64,000 bases of DNA from Chryseobacterium herbae (GCF_025154075.1 NZ_JAOAMU010000004.1:372001-436000); one strand, 5' to 3'. Counted from the stretch's first letter, positions 1-9,129 are shown. Translations and numbers: made by a program. The notes: generated by a model from the letters alone, not told the origin.

Positions 1-816
1 AACTTTGAATGCGTTCCGGTAGGCCAGAAGCTTTTTAGCATCAGGTTCCGCTGGTCCGGGAATCAACATGATCAGCTCAATATTTCTTTTTGTACACTGA
101 TCGGCAAGTTCATTGATTTTTTCAACCAAAGCTTTATTCGGGCTGTGTTTTTTATCATCTGCATAATAGCGATTCAATCTGTCTTTAATGACGTTTTTAA
201 GTGTCTTTTCTTCTGTTCTTGGAACTTTACTGTATTCCAATGCTGAAAAACCCTGGTTTTTGTAGATAGAGCTATTGTAGTTGTCCTCAACAGCTTTTTC
301 GTCACAATGCTTATTAAAACGAAAAACATTCAGAACAAATGAAGCCCACGCCAGACCCACCTGTTTGTAGTTGCCATTGTCTGCCTGAAATTGAGCTGCA
401 AAAAGAGTATTTTCATAATTAAAAGCACCAAAACTCCGTTCTGTTTTCAGATTCAGCTTGGTGATATTGATTTTATCCTGAAGTTCAAGAACAATATATT
501 TCGGTTTAAAAGAAGGATCTTCAAGTACAGATGTAAGGGTTTGGAAATTTTCCAGATTGAAGCTTGCATTAGCGCCTAAATTGTAGGATTTTAAACCTTG
601 AATGTGTTCATCAATCAACTGGCAGTCGATCTGGTTATTGATCTTTGAGCTTCCGATGAAATAAAGATTGTATTCCGGATGTTTTTTTAAATATTCTTTT
701 TTCGCGTTTAAAAACGGATAGGAATAATTGCTGTTTGGGCTCAGAGCAAGCTTTATCAGGCCAATAACAAATAGTATGGCGACAAACAAAGACAATATGG
801 AAAGAAATCTTTTCAT
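1..816 (-). CDS. SGNH-hydrolase-like membrane-anchored protein (3' end outside window)
   Basis: I translated this by hand from the ATG at 816-814; 272 codons are open to the window edge, so the C-terminus is missing. Residues 1-25 form one hydrophobic signal-anchor segment. A FIGSSKINNQ block near residue 55 resembles the nucleophile block of SGNH/GDSL-type partners of MBOAT acyltransferases, and IELIMLIPGP lies near residue 255. The start abuts the MBOAT stop codon with no gap, so the two are cotranscribed and translationally coupled. DltD/AlgX-type proteins work with MBOATs in O-acylation of envelope glycans, so a role in O-acetyl transfer outside the membrane is inferred. The usual C-terminal Asp/His pair cannot be seen here. 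It could be a non-catalytic relative. Confidence 0.75.
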   Translation of the reverse strand, partial: MKRFLSILSLFVAILFVIGLIKLALSPNSNYSYPFLNAKKEYLKKHPEYNLYFIGSSKINNQIDCQLIDEHIQGLKSYNLGANASFNLENFQTLTSVLEDPSFKPKYIVLELQDKINITKLNLKTERSFGAFNYENTLFAAQFQADNGNYKQVGLAWASFVLNVFRFNKHCDEKAVEDNYNSSIYKNQGFSALEYSKVPRTEEKTLKNVIKDRLNRYYADDKKHSPNKALVEKINELADQCTKRNIELIMLIPGPAEPDAKKLLAYRNAFKV

Positions 817-2250
817 TTAAAACTGAAAATATATAAATTCATTACTCCCGAAATTGGCAAAATTCAAAGTAAGATAGGCTACTACAATATAAATAACCGC
901 CTGAATCCACCATTTCCTTTCCTGAATTTTCAATCCGTAATCGTGGGTTCGGTTCATCCATTCCATTCCAAGCATAAAAATAATCAATCCTGCTAAAACA
1001 GGGTGAAATGCAGTGGGAAACGAAAATAAACTTTGACTGAAAATTCCTTTAATATATCCTATCGCGTCCGAAACACTGGCTGCGCGGAAGAAAATCCAGG
1101 CAAAGCAGGTCAGTGCAAAAGTGATCAGAATGCTGAAAACCTCCCTGAACGAGGGAATGATCTTACCCATCGCTACTACTTCCAGATGATGTCTGTTTTT
1201 TTCAGCTATCAGTAACGGAAGGAAAAACAGAGCGTTCAAACCGCCCCAAATAATGAAAGTCCAGTTGGCGCCATGCCAGAAACCGCTTACGAGAAAGATG
1301 ATAAAAGTATTTCTGATCTTCATCCACAATCCACCCTTGCTTCCTCCTAAAGGGATATACAGATAATCTCTGAACCATGAAGAAAGTGAAATATGCCATC
1401 TTCTCCAGAACTCCGCAATGTCTCTCGAAAAATACGGATAAGAAAAGTTTTTTAATAATTCAATACCAAATAATCTGGAGGTTCCCAACGCAATATCTGA
1501 ATATCCAGAGAAATCCCCATAAATCTGGAATGCAAAAAGAACCGCTCCCAGCACAAGATTGCTGGCACTTTCCGTATGGTAATTGGTAAATATTTCGTTG
1601 ACAATCGGAGCACAGTTATCAGCAATCACCATCTTCTTAAAAAATCCCCAAAGAATCTGCGCCATCCCGTCTTTTGCTCTTTCATAATCAAAAGATCTTT
1701 TACGCTGGATCTGGGGAAGAAGGTGTGTGGCCCTTTCAATAGGTCCAGCAACCAATAACGGGAAATAGCTTACAAAAACCGCATAATCTACATAGTTTCT
1801 CTCTGCAGGAATTCTTTTTTTATACACATCAATAACGTAAGACAAGCCATGGAATGTATAGAAGGAAATACCCACCGGTAAAATCACTTTTAGCATCCAC
1901 ATATTGACCCCGAACCCGAATGTTTTCAATAATTCAGCAAAATTCTCAATGAAGAAATTGTAATATTTAAAGAATCCCAGAAATCCGAGATTGATCCCGA
2001 TACTTAAGACAAGCCAGAAGGTGGCCTGCTTTTTAGTTTTACTGTTTTCAATCTGAATTCCTGAAAAATAATCCAACAAAATGGAAAACACGAGAAGAAA
2101 CAGAAAGCGCCAGTCCCAACAGCCGTAAAAATAAAAACTGGCTGCCAGTAAAAGCATATTCTGAAATTTATAATTCTTATTAAATACACACCAGTATAAA
2201 ATAAAAATTATGGGTAGAAAAATGAGAAAGGCAATAGAATTAAAGAGCAT
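817..2250 (-). CDS. MBOAT family O-acyltransferase (DltB/AlgI type)
   Basis: A 477-residue polytopic membrane protein with the usual AlgI/DltB start MLFNSIAFLIFLPIIF. Conserved blocks include FWRRWHISLSSWFRDYLYIP (His286) and SGFWHGANWTFIIWGG (His326), the two histidines expected at the active site. The length matches full-size family members. MBOAT proteins of this class move acyl, usually acetyl, groups across the membrane onto glycans such as alginate or teichoic acid. Glycosyltransferases and the SGNH-like gene starting right after its stop codon point to O-acetylation of an exopolysaccharide or O-antigen; the glycan itself is unknown. Confidence 0.93.
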   Translation of the reverse strand: MLFNSIAFLIFLPIIFILYWCVFNKNYKFQNMLLLAASFYFYGCWDWRFLFLLVFSILLDYFSGIQIENSKTKKQATFWLVLSIGINLGFLGFFKYYNFFIENFAELLKTFGFGVNMWMLKVILPVGISFYTFHGLSYVIDVYKKRIPAERNYVDYAVFVSYFPLLVAGPIERATHLLPQIQRKRSFDYERAKDGMAQILWGFFKKMVIADNCAPIVNEIFTNYHTESASNLVLGAVLFAFQIYGDFSGYSDIALGTSRLFGIELLKNFSYPYFSRDIAEFWRRWHISLSSWFRDYLYIPLGGSKGGLWMKIRNTFIIFLVSGFWHGANWTFIIWGGLNALFFLPLLIAEKNRHHLEVVAMGKIIPSFREVFSILITFALTCFAWIFFRAASVSDAIGYIKGIFSQSLFSFPTAFHPVLAGLIIFMLGMEWMNRTHDYGLKIQERKWWIQAVIYIVVAYLTLNFANFGSNEFIYFQF

Positions 2251-2281
2251 AGAGTTTTCTTTAATGGAATAAGTACAGAAA

Positions 2282-3052
2282 TTACTTTATAAAAACTCCA
2301 ATGTATTTTCCTTCATACTCCACTACTGTTGTTTCTATAGTATTTTTTTCACAGAAATCCTGATAAGCAGAGTTATCACCAATATCATCACTGATGAATA
2401 CGCCTCCTTTTTTAAGATGTTTGTACAACTCATTGTATGCCCACATCCTTCCGTTGTAACTCTTATCCGAATCATAATGCAGAACATCAAAAACTGAATT
2501 TTCAGCAAAAATCTTCGGCAAAGATTCTTTATCCGCAAAACGGTATAATTTCCAGTTGGGTTTCAAACTTTCCGGCACTACATAACCTACATACTGATCA
2601 CCGTCCTGTGCCAGATATGGCATATCTGAACTGTACAGTGTTCCGTCTCTTTTTGACAGAGACAACAAAGAAGCCAGTGAAGACCATCCATAAGCCACAC
2701 CAGTTTCTACAACGTTTTGCGCATTGGTAAATTCACATGCATAATACATGAGTTCCAGAGCTCCGGGACCGCCCATTTTTACAGGACATGCTTTTTCTTT
2801 TTGTTCAGACGTTTTCAGAACATCTGCGTAGTCCTTACGGAACTCGTCTATTTCAAGATCGAACAGCTTTGAAACGGCTTCCTTTTGGGAGACAGACCTT
2901 GCTGCAGCCCATGAGTTGGTTTTATCTTTTCCTTTAAAAGAATTGCTTCTGTTTATTGTGTTTTTGATGATTTTCCGGCCAAGCTCCGGATAGAGATCAG
3001 GCCTTTTCAGATACCCGATAAAAGTTTTGAGAACTCTTGCTATTTCACTCAC
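2282..3052 (-). CDS. class I SAM-dependent methyltransferase
   Basis: 256 residues. SAM-binding motif I is VVETGVAYGW (113-122). FDVLHYDSDKSYNG (188-201) resembles the acidic, often metal-binding block of O-methyltransferases of the Methyltransf_24 group, and GGVFISDDIGDN (216-227) follows. The N-terminal ~90 residues are basic and lack a signal peptide, so the protein is cytoplasmic. It lies 31 bp upstream of the MBOAT gene on the same strand, suggesting an operon. A sugar or glycolipid methylation role is inferred only from the setting. A -7 box (3079-3072) sits 19 bp upstream of its start. Confidence 0.85.
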   Translation of the reverse strand: MSEIARVLKTFIGYLKRPDLYPELGRKIIKNTINRSNSFKGKDKTNSWAAARSVSQKEAVSKLFDLEIDEFRKDYADVLKTSEQKEKACPVKMGGPGALELMYYACEFTNAQNVVETGVAYGWSSLASLLSLSKRDGTLYSSDMPYLAQDGDQYVGYVVPESLKPNWKLYRFADKESLPKIFAENSVFDVLHYDSDKSYNGRMWAYNELYKHLKKGGVFISDDIGDNSAYQDFCEKNTIETTVVEYEGKYIGVFIK

Positions 3053-3071
3053 TGTGTTAAAGTTTAGTTCA

Positions 3072-3079
3072 CAAAAATA
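3072..3079 (-). promoter_or_regulatory. candidate -7 box of the methyltransferase operon
   Basis: TATTTTTG on the minus strand fits the Bacteroidota TAnnTTTG -7 consensus. It lies 19 bp before the ATG at 3052 and is part of a divergent promoter region with 3106-3113. No clear TTG -33 element at the expected spacing. Confidence 0.5.
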
Positions 3080-3105
3080 ATTATTTTTCTGTAATGTTTA
3101 ATTTT

Positions 3106-3113
3106 TATCTTTG
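3106..3113 (+). promoter_or_regulatory. candidate -7 box of the GT2 gene
   Basis: TATCTTTG matches TAnnTTTG. It predicts a leader of about 33 nt before the ATG at 3150. No convincing -33 element is seen. Confidence 0.5.
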
Positions 3114-3149
3114 TGAAAATTTATTTATCAAAAAACACCAATATGTCCA

Positions 3150-3989
3150 ATGAAGTTTTCTATCCTGATTGCCAATTACAATAATGGTAAATTTTTCAAA
3201 ACCTGTTATGATTCCATTATTGCACAAACTTATGACAATTGGGAAGCTGTCATTCTTGATGATTCCTCTGCTGACGATTCTCTGGAAGTCATAAAAACGA
3301 TCATAGGAAATGATTCCCGCTTCAAAATATACGAGAACGTAGAAAACAGCGGTGTAGGGGTTACAAAAAGCAAACTTATTGAGTTCGCCACCGGAGATAT
3401 CTGTGGTTTTGTAGATCCCGATGATGCCATTACTCCCAATGCGCTGCTCTCAAGCATTGAGATTTTCGAAAAAAACAAAGAGGTAGTCCTTACCTATTCT
3501 AAATTCGTAAAATGTGACGAAAACCTTGTTCCGATAGACATTCCCAAGTTGACTATGAGTGTTCCGAACCATGATCCTTATTTTTTTAATTGTCCCGTTC
3601 ATATTGTCCATTTTGTCAGCTTCAGAAAAAGCGTTTATGAGCAGACTGAAAAGATCAATACGGTAATGAGAATTGCCGAAGATCAGGATCTGTACTTAAA
3701 AATGTACGAAAAAGGTAAAGTCCAATTTATCAATGAAGCCAACTATCTTTACAGAACCCATTCCGGAGGAATTTCTCAGAATGAAAACAGACCGAAATCC
3801 CGTGAGTATTTTGCAAAGGTTATTTTCAATGCCATGCATCGCAGAAATCTTAAAACGGTAAATGGGAAGCCTGTTCCGACTGAGTATCACAACTCTGCCG
3901 AAATTTATAGTTTACTGGAATATCAGAGTTCTATATCTTTCAGGATAAAGAAAAAGCTAAAAATATTTGCACAACAAATCTTTAGTTAA
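3150..3989 (+). CDS. glycosyltransferase family 2
   Basis: 279 residues with a GT-A fold N-terminus: SILIANYNNGKFFKTCYDSI (4-23), VILDDSSADDS (35-45) and GFVDPDDAI containing the DxD-type metal site (D89-x-D91). The ATG at 3150 is chosen because it opens directly into the GT2 motif; an ATG at 3143 is out of frame and gives only 13 codons. No membrane segment. Two nucleotides separate it from the next glycosyltransferase, so the two form an operon. It should add one sugar from a nucleotide-sugar donor to a growing glycan; donor and acceptor cannot be read from sequence. Confidence 0.93.
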   Translation: MKFSILIANYNNGKFFKTCYDSIIAQTYDNWEAVILDDSSADDSLEVIKTIIGNDSRFKIYENVENSGVGVTKSKLIEFATGDICGFVDPDDAITPNALLSSIEIFEKNKEVVLTYSKFVKCDENLVPIDIPKLTMSVPNHDPYFFNCPVHIVHFVSFRKSVYEQTEKINTVMRIAEDQDLYLKMYEKGKVQFINEANYLYRTHSGGISQNENRPKSREYFAKVIFNAMHRRNLKTVNGKPVPTEYHNSAEIYSLLEYQSSISFRIKKKLKIFAQQIFS

Positions 3990-3991
3990 CG

Positions 3992-5152
3992 ATGAAGAAT
4001 AATAAAATCAATGTCCTTTTCAGACACCGTTCCATGGAGATGGGTGGCGTGGAAAAAGTAATTCTCAGTATCCTCAATAATCTCAATCCTGAAAAATTTG
4101 ACATTACAGTTTGTCTGAATCTGAATCAGGGTGAGCTGAGAAACGAATTCCCGAAGCACATTAAAAAAGTTTATATCACAGATGGTAAAGAAGATTTTTC
4201 TAAAAATCCTCTGATCCATAAACTGCAGCTGTTACGCAGGAGACTTAAGCTTTCCCGTGCCCAGAAAGACCATAAGATTTCTGACCGTCTTTTAGGAAAT
4301 AAAAAATTTGATATTGAAATTGCTCCCAGCTATTCGACATTTTCATCTGTTATCAATTCAAGCAATGCTGCTTCCAAAAAAATAGGCTGGTTTCACTCTG
4401 AAATCAATGTTCCTAAATTACAGCCACTGGTTCCGGATATCCTTAAAAATTTTCCACAATTTGATCATATGATCTACTGTTCTCAGAAAATCAAGGATAT
4501 GATGCATCAATATTACCCTAAACTAAACTATCCACAGGAAAGTGTAGTGATCAATGCTATCCCTATTGACGAGATCAAAAGAAAAGCAGAGGAAAAAATA
4601 GAAGCTCTTCCTGAGGGGCCGGTTTTCGTTTCTGTGGGACGTCTTCACGACAGAAAAGGATACCACAAACTGATTGATGCCCACAAAAAACTGATTGATG
4701 AAGGGTTCCACCACACGATTATGATTTTAGGAAGCGGTGAAGAACTGAAAAACCTTACCGAACAGATCCGTCAGAATAATGTTCAGGAGACCTTTATTTT
4801 AGCCGGTAACAAAATGAATCCTTATCCGTATGTTAAAAATGCTGATTATTTCATTCTCCCTTCTGAATCTGAAGCCTGGCCACTGGTCATCGCTGAAGCA
4901 TTAATCCTTCAGAAACCTATTATTGCTACCGATACGGGAGATGTAGGAGTGATGATCAAAGACCGCGAAACCGGTTACCTCATCAATTATGAAACGGAGG
5001 AAATGTATTCTGCTATGAAAACTTTTCTTACGGATCCTGAGCTTATTGCAAGAATCAGAAAAAACCTGGAAACCATAGAGGACCAGTTTGACAATCAGAA
5101 AATATTTGATGCGGTGGAAGGAATTCTGGAAGACCTTTACCAAAAAAATTAA
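3992..5152 (+). CDS. glycosyltransferase family 4 (GT-B fold)
   Basis: 386 residues. The N-terminal acceptor domain begins with MGGVEKVILSILNNL. The C-terminal donor domain has VFVSVGRLHDRKGYHKLID and SEAWPLVIAEALILQKP, the ExxxxxxxE-type nucleotide-sugar site of GT4 enzymes. It starts 2 nt after the GT2 stop. Its 3' end overlaps the oppositely oriented SDR gene by 4 bp (5149-5152). It is a paralog of the GT4 at 7967-9118: both have GG(V/A)EKV near the start and a KKLIDEG segment in the donor domain. Cytoplasmic; glycan assembly is inferred from context. Confidence 0.93.
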   Translation: MKNNKINVLFRHRSMEMGGVEKVILSILNNLNPEKFDITVCLNLNQGELRNEFPKHIKKVYITDGKEDFSKNPLIHKLQLLRRRLKLSRAQKDHKISDRLLGNKKFDIEIAPSYSTFSSVINSSNAASKKIGWFHSEINVPKLQPLVPDILKNFPQFDHMIYCSQKIKDMMHQYYPKLNYPQESVVINAIPIDEIKRKAEEKIEALPEGPVFVSVGRLHDRKGYHKLIDAHKKLIDEGFHHTIMILGSGEELKNLTEQIRQNNVQETFILAGNKMNPYPYVKNADYFILPSESEAWPLVIAEALILQKPIIATDTGDVGVMIKDRETGYLINYETEEMYSAMKTFLTDPELIARIRKNLETIEDQFDNQKIFDAVEGILEDLYQKN

Positions 5153-5907
5153 TGGGCGGAATATCCTCCGTCTACCACAAGATTAGATCCCGTAATCCAC
5201 TTAGCTCCATCTGAAAGCAGGAAAATGCATGCATTGGCCACATCTTCAGGCTGCCCGATTCCGAGCGGATGTTTTTTAAGGATTTCTTCGGCAGCTTCTT
5301 CTCCAATGTTTTCAAACATTTTTTCCAGGATCGGTGTATTGACCATGGCCGGGCTCACACTGTTCACCCTGATTCCACTTCTTGAAAGTTCCATAGCCAG
5401 AGAACGTGCGCCTGAAACTACGGCTCCTTTACTCGCTGAATAAGCTGCTTTTCCTATTTCGCCCACCATTCCTGCTACTGAGGAAATAAAGACAAAACTG
5501 GAAGTTTCGGTTTTATATTTTTTAAGGGATAAAATCTTAGCAATTTCAAAACCTGAAATCACATTGACTGCAAAAATATCGTTGTACAGCTGAGGAGTAT
5601 GCTTTTTCAACGGCAATGTCTTTTCTATGCCTGCGCAATGAATAAATCCAGAGATCTTTCCTAAAACAGCCACTTTTTCAGCGATCAGCTCTTCAAGGTT
5701 TTCAGCTGTGGTGATATCGGCAATAATGGTTTCTGCTTTGGTATCAGGATTCAGCATAGATACTGTTTTCTGAAGTTCGTCTTCGTTTCTTGCCACAAGA
5801 ATAAGACTGGCTCCGCTCCTGCTGCATTCTACAGAACAGCTTCTCCCGATTCCGGAAGAAGCCCCTGTAATAAGAATTGTTTTATCTTTTAAAGAAAACT
5901 GATTCAT
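5149..5907 (-). CDS. SDR family oxidoreductase (FabG-like)
   Basis: 252 residues, the usual size for classical short-chain dehydrogenases. The NADP-binding motif TGASSGIG is at 14-21. The catalytic Ser is 143 (FISSVAG) and YSASK gives Tyr156/Lys160. It ends in GSNLVVDGGYS like FabG-type enzymes. It overlaps the downstream ACP gene start by one base (TAATG), so it is coupled to the ACP. With a KAS III and an ACP beside it, ketoreduction of an ACP-bound 3-oxoacyl group is the best inference; a sugar dehydrogenase is the alternative. Confidence 0.92.
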   Translation of the reverse strand: MNQFSLKDKTILITGASSGIGRSCSVECSRSGASLILVARNEDELQKTVSMLNPDTKAETIIADITTAENLEELIAEKVAVLGKISGFIHCAGIEKTLPLKKHTPQLYNDIFAVNVISGFEIAKILSLKKYKTETSSFVFISSVAGMVGEIGKAAYSASKGAVVSGARSLAMELSRSGIRVNSVSPAMVNTPILEKMFENIGEEAAEEILKKHPLGIGQPEDVANACIFLLSDGAKWITGSNLVVDGGYSAH

Positions 5908-6140
5908 TAATTCGCAAAATTTTCTTTACCAATTACATTCATAAGATCAGAAACGGTTTCTATATCTTTAAAGTGTCTCGTATCGATTTTCTTATCGAAA
6001 TTTTCATCAACAAATGCAATCACTGAAAGCAGACTTATGGAGTCATAGCTTTCCAGACTCTTTAAATTGGTGTCCACTGTAAGCGTTTCATCTTCTTCTA
6101 ATTCTTCCTGTAATTTCTCTAAAAAAACGGATGTCTTCAT
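5907..6140 (-). CDS. acyl carrier protein
   Basis: 77 residues, acidic and helical. YDSISLLSVIAFVDENF places the phosphopantetheine attachment at Ser34 (D33-S34-I35; ISLL replaces the more common LDxVEL). It is too divergent to be the housekeeping AcpP and is embedded between an SDR and a KAS III gene, so it probably carries a dedicated acyl chain for the surface-glycan locus. It shares one base with the SDR start. Confidence 0.9.
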   Translation of the reverse strand: MKTSVFLEKLQEELEEDETLTVDTNLKSLESYDSISLLSVIAFVDENFDKKIDTRHFKDIETVSDLMNVIGKENFAN

Positions 6141-6378
6141 ATCTCTTTTATTTTATGGCTTTTATATTATTTATTAAATTGAAAGCGAGATAAACCAGTG
6201 ATATCGTTACTGGTGGCTTCGAGTGCCTCAGCCACCAGATACTTGTCGTTTATTGAATATTTCTTTATTCACGGCCATCAACTCTATAAGTCTCCTACCT
6301 CAAACTCACATCCCGAAATTCTCAAACCCTCAAACTCTCCGACGCTAAAACCTGTAACTCGTATCCCAAACCCATAAA
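6141..6378. repeat. intergenic region with two repeat types
   Basis: No gene is seen. 6211-6237 is an inverted repeat (arms TGGTGGCT/AGCCACCA) whose loop carries, on the minus strand, a GAGnnnnnTCGAA-type core also present at 56826-56848. 6320-6344 is CTCAAACCCTCAAACTCTCC, nearly identical to units at 24858-24882 and 24934-24958. As in the mfd case, the element lies just after the stop codon of a minus-strand gene. Confidence 0.6.
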
Positions 6379-7353
6379 TCAAATGTCCAGCACAGTGGCT
6401 CCCCATGAATAGCCTACTCCAAAACCGGCCATTAATACGCGGTCTCCTTCTTTCAGCATCCCTTTATCCATCATATTTTTCAATGCGATCGGAATGGTTG
6501 CAGATACCGTATTCCCTGTGTTTTCCATATCAATGTAAAACTTTTCTGCCGGAATTTTAATCTTTTTCCTTAAGTAATTCAGCATAAAAGAATTAGCCTG
6601 ATGAAAAACAAAATGATCGATATCGTCCATGGTTAAACCATTCTTTTCCAGAGTTTCTTTTACCAGCCCGGGAATATTTTCAATCGTGAAATTAAAAATT
6701 TCCGGTCCGTTCATGTACAGATTTTCAGGTTCAAACTCATTTTCAGGATTCAGTTCAAAATCTGTTTTGAAAGCTCCTTTCTTTACAATAAGATTCTCGG
6801 CACCGCTTCCGTCTGTTCCAAGACAAAACTGATACTCCCTGGCATTTTCATCTTTCTCTACAATCACAGAGGCCGATGCGTCCCCGAATATGCTCCGGTT
6901 CGCTTTATCTTTCGGGTTGATGTGCTTCGAATACGTTTCCGACGTGATCAGTAAAATACTTTTCGCAATCCCGGACATGATTAATCCTTTAGCAAAAGCC
7001 AGTCCATAAACGAATCCGGAGCACCCTAAATTAAAATCTGTAGCTCCGATATTCCTTCTGAGTCCCAACCGGTCCTGCAGAATACAGGCAGTCGTAGGAA
7101 GGAAATAATCCGGACTTTGGGTACAGAACAGAATAAAATCTACTTTGCTTCTGTCGTAATTTTCGAAAAGCTTTTCGGAAGACTTTACAGCAAGCTCCAG
7201 TACGGTCTCGCTATCTGAGGAAATATGGCGCTGTTTAATCCCTATTTTTTCATGAATTCTATCGGAGCTCCATTCCGGAAATTCTTTTTCAAGATCCTCA
7301 TTGGTCAGAACATTGTCCGGCAAATAATATTCTATTTTGGAAACTTTTATCAT
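6379..7353 (-). CDS. 3-oxoacyl-ACP synthase III family protein (KAS III-like)
   Basis: 324 residues, normal FabH length. The catalytic triad is intact: Cys111 in FNLGCSGFVYG, His251 in FVFHQANSFM and Asn281 in ENTGNTVSATIP. The C-terminal glycine loop is MAGFGVGYSWGA. It belongs to the thiolase-like superfamily and condenses an acyl-CoA or acyl-ACP with a malonyl-type unit. Position next to an ACP and an SDR inside a glycosyltransferase cluster suggests a specialised short or branched acyl group for glycan decoration rather than bulk fatty-acid initiation. It is separated from the ACP by a 238-bp repeat-bearing gap, so cotranscription is not certain. Confidence 0.93.
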   Translation of the reverse strand: MIKVSKIEYYLPDNVLTNEDLEKEFPEWSSDRIHEKIGIKQRHISSDSETVLELAVKSSEKLFENYDRSKVDFILFCTQSPDYFLPTTACILQDRLGLRRNIGATDFNLGCSGFVYGLAFAKGLIMSGIAKSILLITSETYSKHINPKDKANRSIFGDASASVIVEKDENAREYQFCLGTDGSGAENLIVKKGAFKTDFELNPENEFEPENLYMNGPEIFNFTIENIPGLVKETLEKNGLTMDDIDHFVFHQANSFMLNYLRKKIKIPAEKFYIDMENTGNTVSATIPIALKNMMDKGMLKEGDRVLMAGFGVGYSWGATVLDI

Positions 7354-7403
7354 AGAAATTCTTTTTCTTTGTAAAAGTAAAAATAAAAAAGCAGATTACT
7401 CAA

Positions 7404-7967
7404 ATGATGATTTTCCTATTCCGGATTATATTAAAAATCCACACTACTTATCAGCTGATGATACAAAAAATCTACCTTAAACTCAATATTGCAAAAGGAT
7501 TGAAAGTAGGAAAAAATGTACGTTTTGTAGATGTCCCGGAATTCGGAACCGAACCTTTTTTAATTGAAATAGGTGACGAAACCACATTTTCAAATAATGT
7601 GAGATTTATTAATCATGACGGAGGTTACAACGCCCTTCATTTTTTTGAAAAATATAAAGATGTAAGAGCGTTTGGAAGAATAAAAATCGGCAAGCAATGC
7701 TTAATTGGGGCAGATACAATTATTATGCTAGGCGTGGAAATGGGTGATAACTGTGTTTTAGGTGCTGGTTCTATCCTGACCAATTCTATGCCTGCAGGCT
7801 CTGTTTTTGCGGGAGTTCCTGCAAAATTCATCTGTACTATTGAAGAATATGGGGACAAGGCCCTTAAAAATAATGTCATGTATCCGCGGGAACTTGAATT
7901 AGACCGTCCAAAATTGGAGGCCTACATCAGGGAACATCTTCCACACAGTTATAAACCTGTAAGATAA
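7404..7967 (+). CDS. hexapeptide-repeat acyltransferase (CatB/MAT-like)
   Basis: 187 residues. After a basic amphipathic N-terminus (possible membrane association) the sequence has left-handed beta-helix hexapeptides such as IEIGDETTF, IKIGKQCLIGADTIIMLGV and MGDNCVLGAGSIL. FINHDGG carries the likely catalytic His. It ends with the AGVPAKFI block typical of O-acetyltransferases. It is divergently transcribed from the KAS III gene across 50 bp with no perfect -7 box. Its stop overlaps the next GT4 start (TAATG). Likely an acetyl or acyl donor enzyme for a sugar in the same pathway. Confidence 0.87.
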   Translation: MMIFLFRIILKIHTTYQLMIQKIYLKLNIAKGLKVGKNVRFVDVPEFGTEPFLIEIGDETTFSNNVRFINHDGGYNALHFFEKYKDVRAFGRIKIGKQCLIGADTIIMLGVEMGDNCVLGAGSILTNSMPAGSVFAGVPAKFICTIEEYGDKALKNNVMYPRELELDRPKLEAYIREHLPHSYKPVR

Positions 7968-9118
7968 TGGCTGCAAAAAAGAAAATCCTAATACGCATCG
8001 GTTCACTCCGACATGGTGGTGCAGAAAAAGTTTTGATCAATTTTCTCAAAAACCTTCCGGAAGATAAATACGAAGTTGATTTACTGATCAACCTTTATAC
8101 AGGCATGTACATCAAAGAAGTTCCGTCATGGGTGAAACTTCATTATCTTTTGAAAGGCGAAATGATTACCACGAACAAGCCTCACGAAATTCCGGTGAAA
8201 GCATTCAGGGTATTGTATCAGAAAATGTTTCTCTGGTTTCCTTCACTGCTTTATAAATTTGTTCTAAAAGATAAAAAATACGACGTAGAAATTGGTGCCA
8301 TCCACGGGATGTACAGAGAACTGTTATCCAGCCCGCAGAAGGATTCGAAGAAAATTATATGGATTCAAAATGACATTTTCAATCTTAAAGAATATACTCC
8401 TGATGTCATCCGACAGCTTTTTCAATTCGACAGAATACTGGTTATTTCCAATAAACTGAAAGAAGAAATGCAGAAAGTCGCACAAAACGACAGAGAGAAG
8501 CATGCTGTTGTGAAAATCTTCAATCCGATTGATAAACAGGACACATTAAAAAAGGCAAATACTGCCATTGATGATTATCCTTTTTCCAATGATATTCCCA
8601 CGTTTATCACCATTGGAACGGTTTATCCACAGAAAGGCTACGACAGACTTTTGGATGTTCATAAAAAACTGATCGATGAAGGATTGAAACATCAGATCAT
8701 CATCATTGGTGACGGTTTTGAATATGAGAAAACCCAAACCCAGCTCAACGAGCTCGGACTTCAGGAAACGGTAAAAATGCTGGGATTCAGAAGCAATCCT
8801 TATCCTTATTTAAAAAAGGCTGATTTTTATGTGATGTCCTCCCGACATGAAGGTTTTCCTACCATCATTGCTGAAGCACTGATCCTGAATAAACCGGTGG
8901 TATCTACCGACGTTTCCGGAATTAAAGATCTCTTGCAAGATGGAAAATTAGGATTGATCAGCCCTAATTCGGAGGACGGAATCTACGAGGGGATGAAGAA
9001 GTTTCTTATAGACAGGGAACTTGTCAGCCGTTACGAAAACGAAATTAAAGCAGCAGATCTGCCTTTTGTACTGGAGAAGTCTGTGGCACAGCTTCAGGAA
9101 ATTATTGATGAATTATAA
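7967..9118 (+). CDS. glycosyltransferase family 4 (GT-B fold)
   Basis: 383 residues, paralog of the gene at 3992. N-terminal RHGGAEKVLINFLKNL, donor domain FITIGTVYPQKGYDRLLDVH and SSRHEGFPTIIAEALILNKP with the paired Glu residues. Translationally coupled to the upstream acyltransferase by a one-base overlap and followed after 11 bp by another acyltransferase. The alternation of glycosyltransferases and acyltransferases suggests stepwise sugar addition and acetylation. Confidence 0.93.
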   Translation: MAAKKKILIRIGSLRHGGAEKVLINFLKNLPEDKYEVDLLINLYTGMYIKEVPSWVKLHYLLKGEMITTNKPHEIPVKAFRVLYQKMFLWFPSLLYKFVLKDKKYDVEIGAIHGMYRELLSSPQKDSKKIIWIQNDIFNLKEYTPDVIRQLFQFDRILVISNKLKEEMQKVAQNDREKHAVVKIFNPIDKQDTLKKANTAIDDYPFSNDIPTFITIGTVYPQKGYDRLLDVHKKLIDEGLKHQIIIIGDGFEYEKTQTQLNELGLQETVKMLGFRSNPYPYLKKADFYVMSSRHEGFPTIIAEALILNKPVVSTDVSGIKDLLQDGKLGLISPNSEDGIYEGMKKFLIDRELVSRYENEIKAADLPFVLEKSVAQLQEIIDEL

Positions 9119-9129
9119 ATAGCTTAAGA

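Noticed and set aside
3143..3184. ATG upstream of the GT2 start
   Set aside because: Opens a 13-codon frame out of phase with the GT2 protein.
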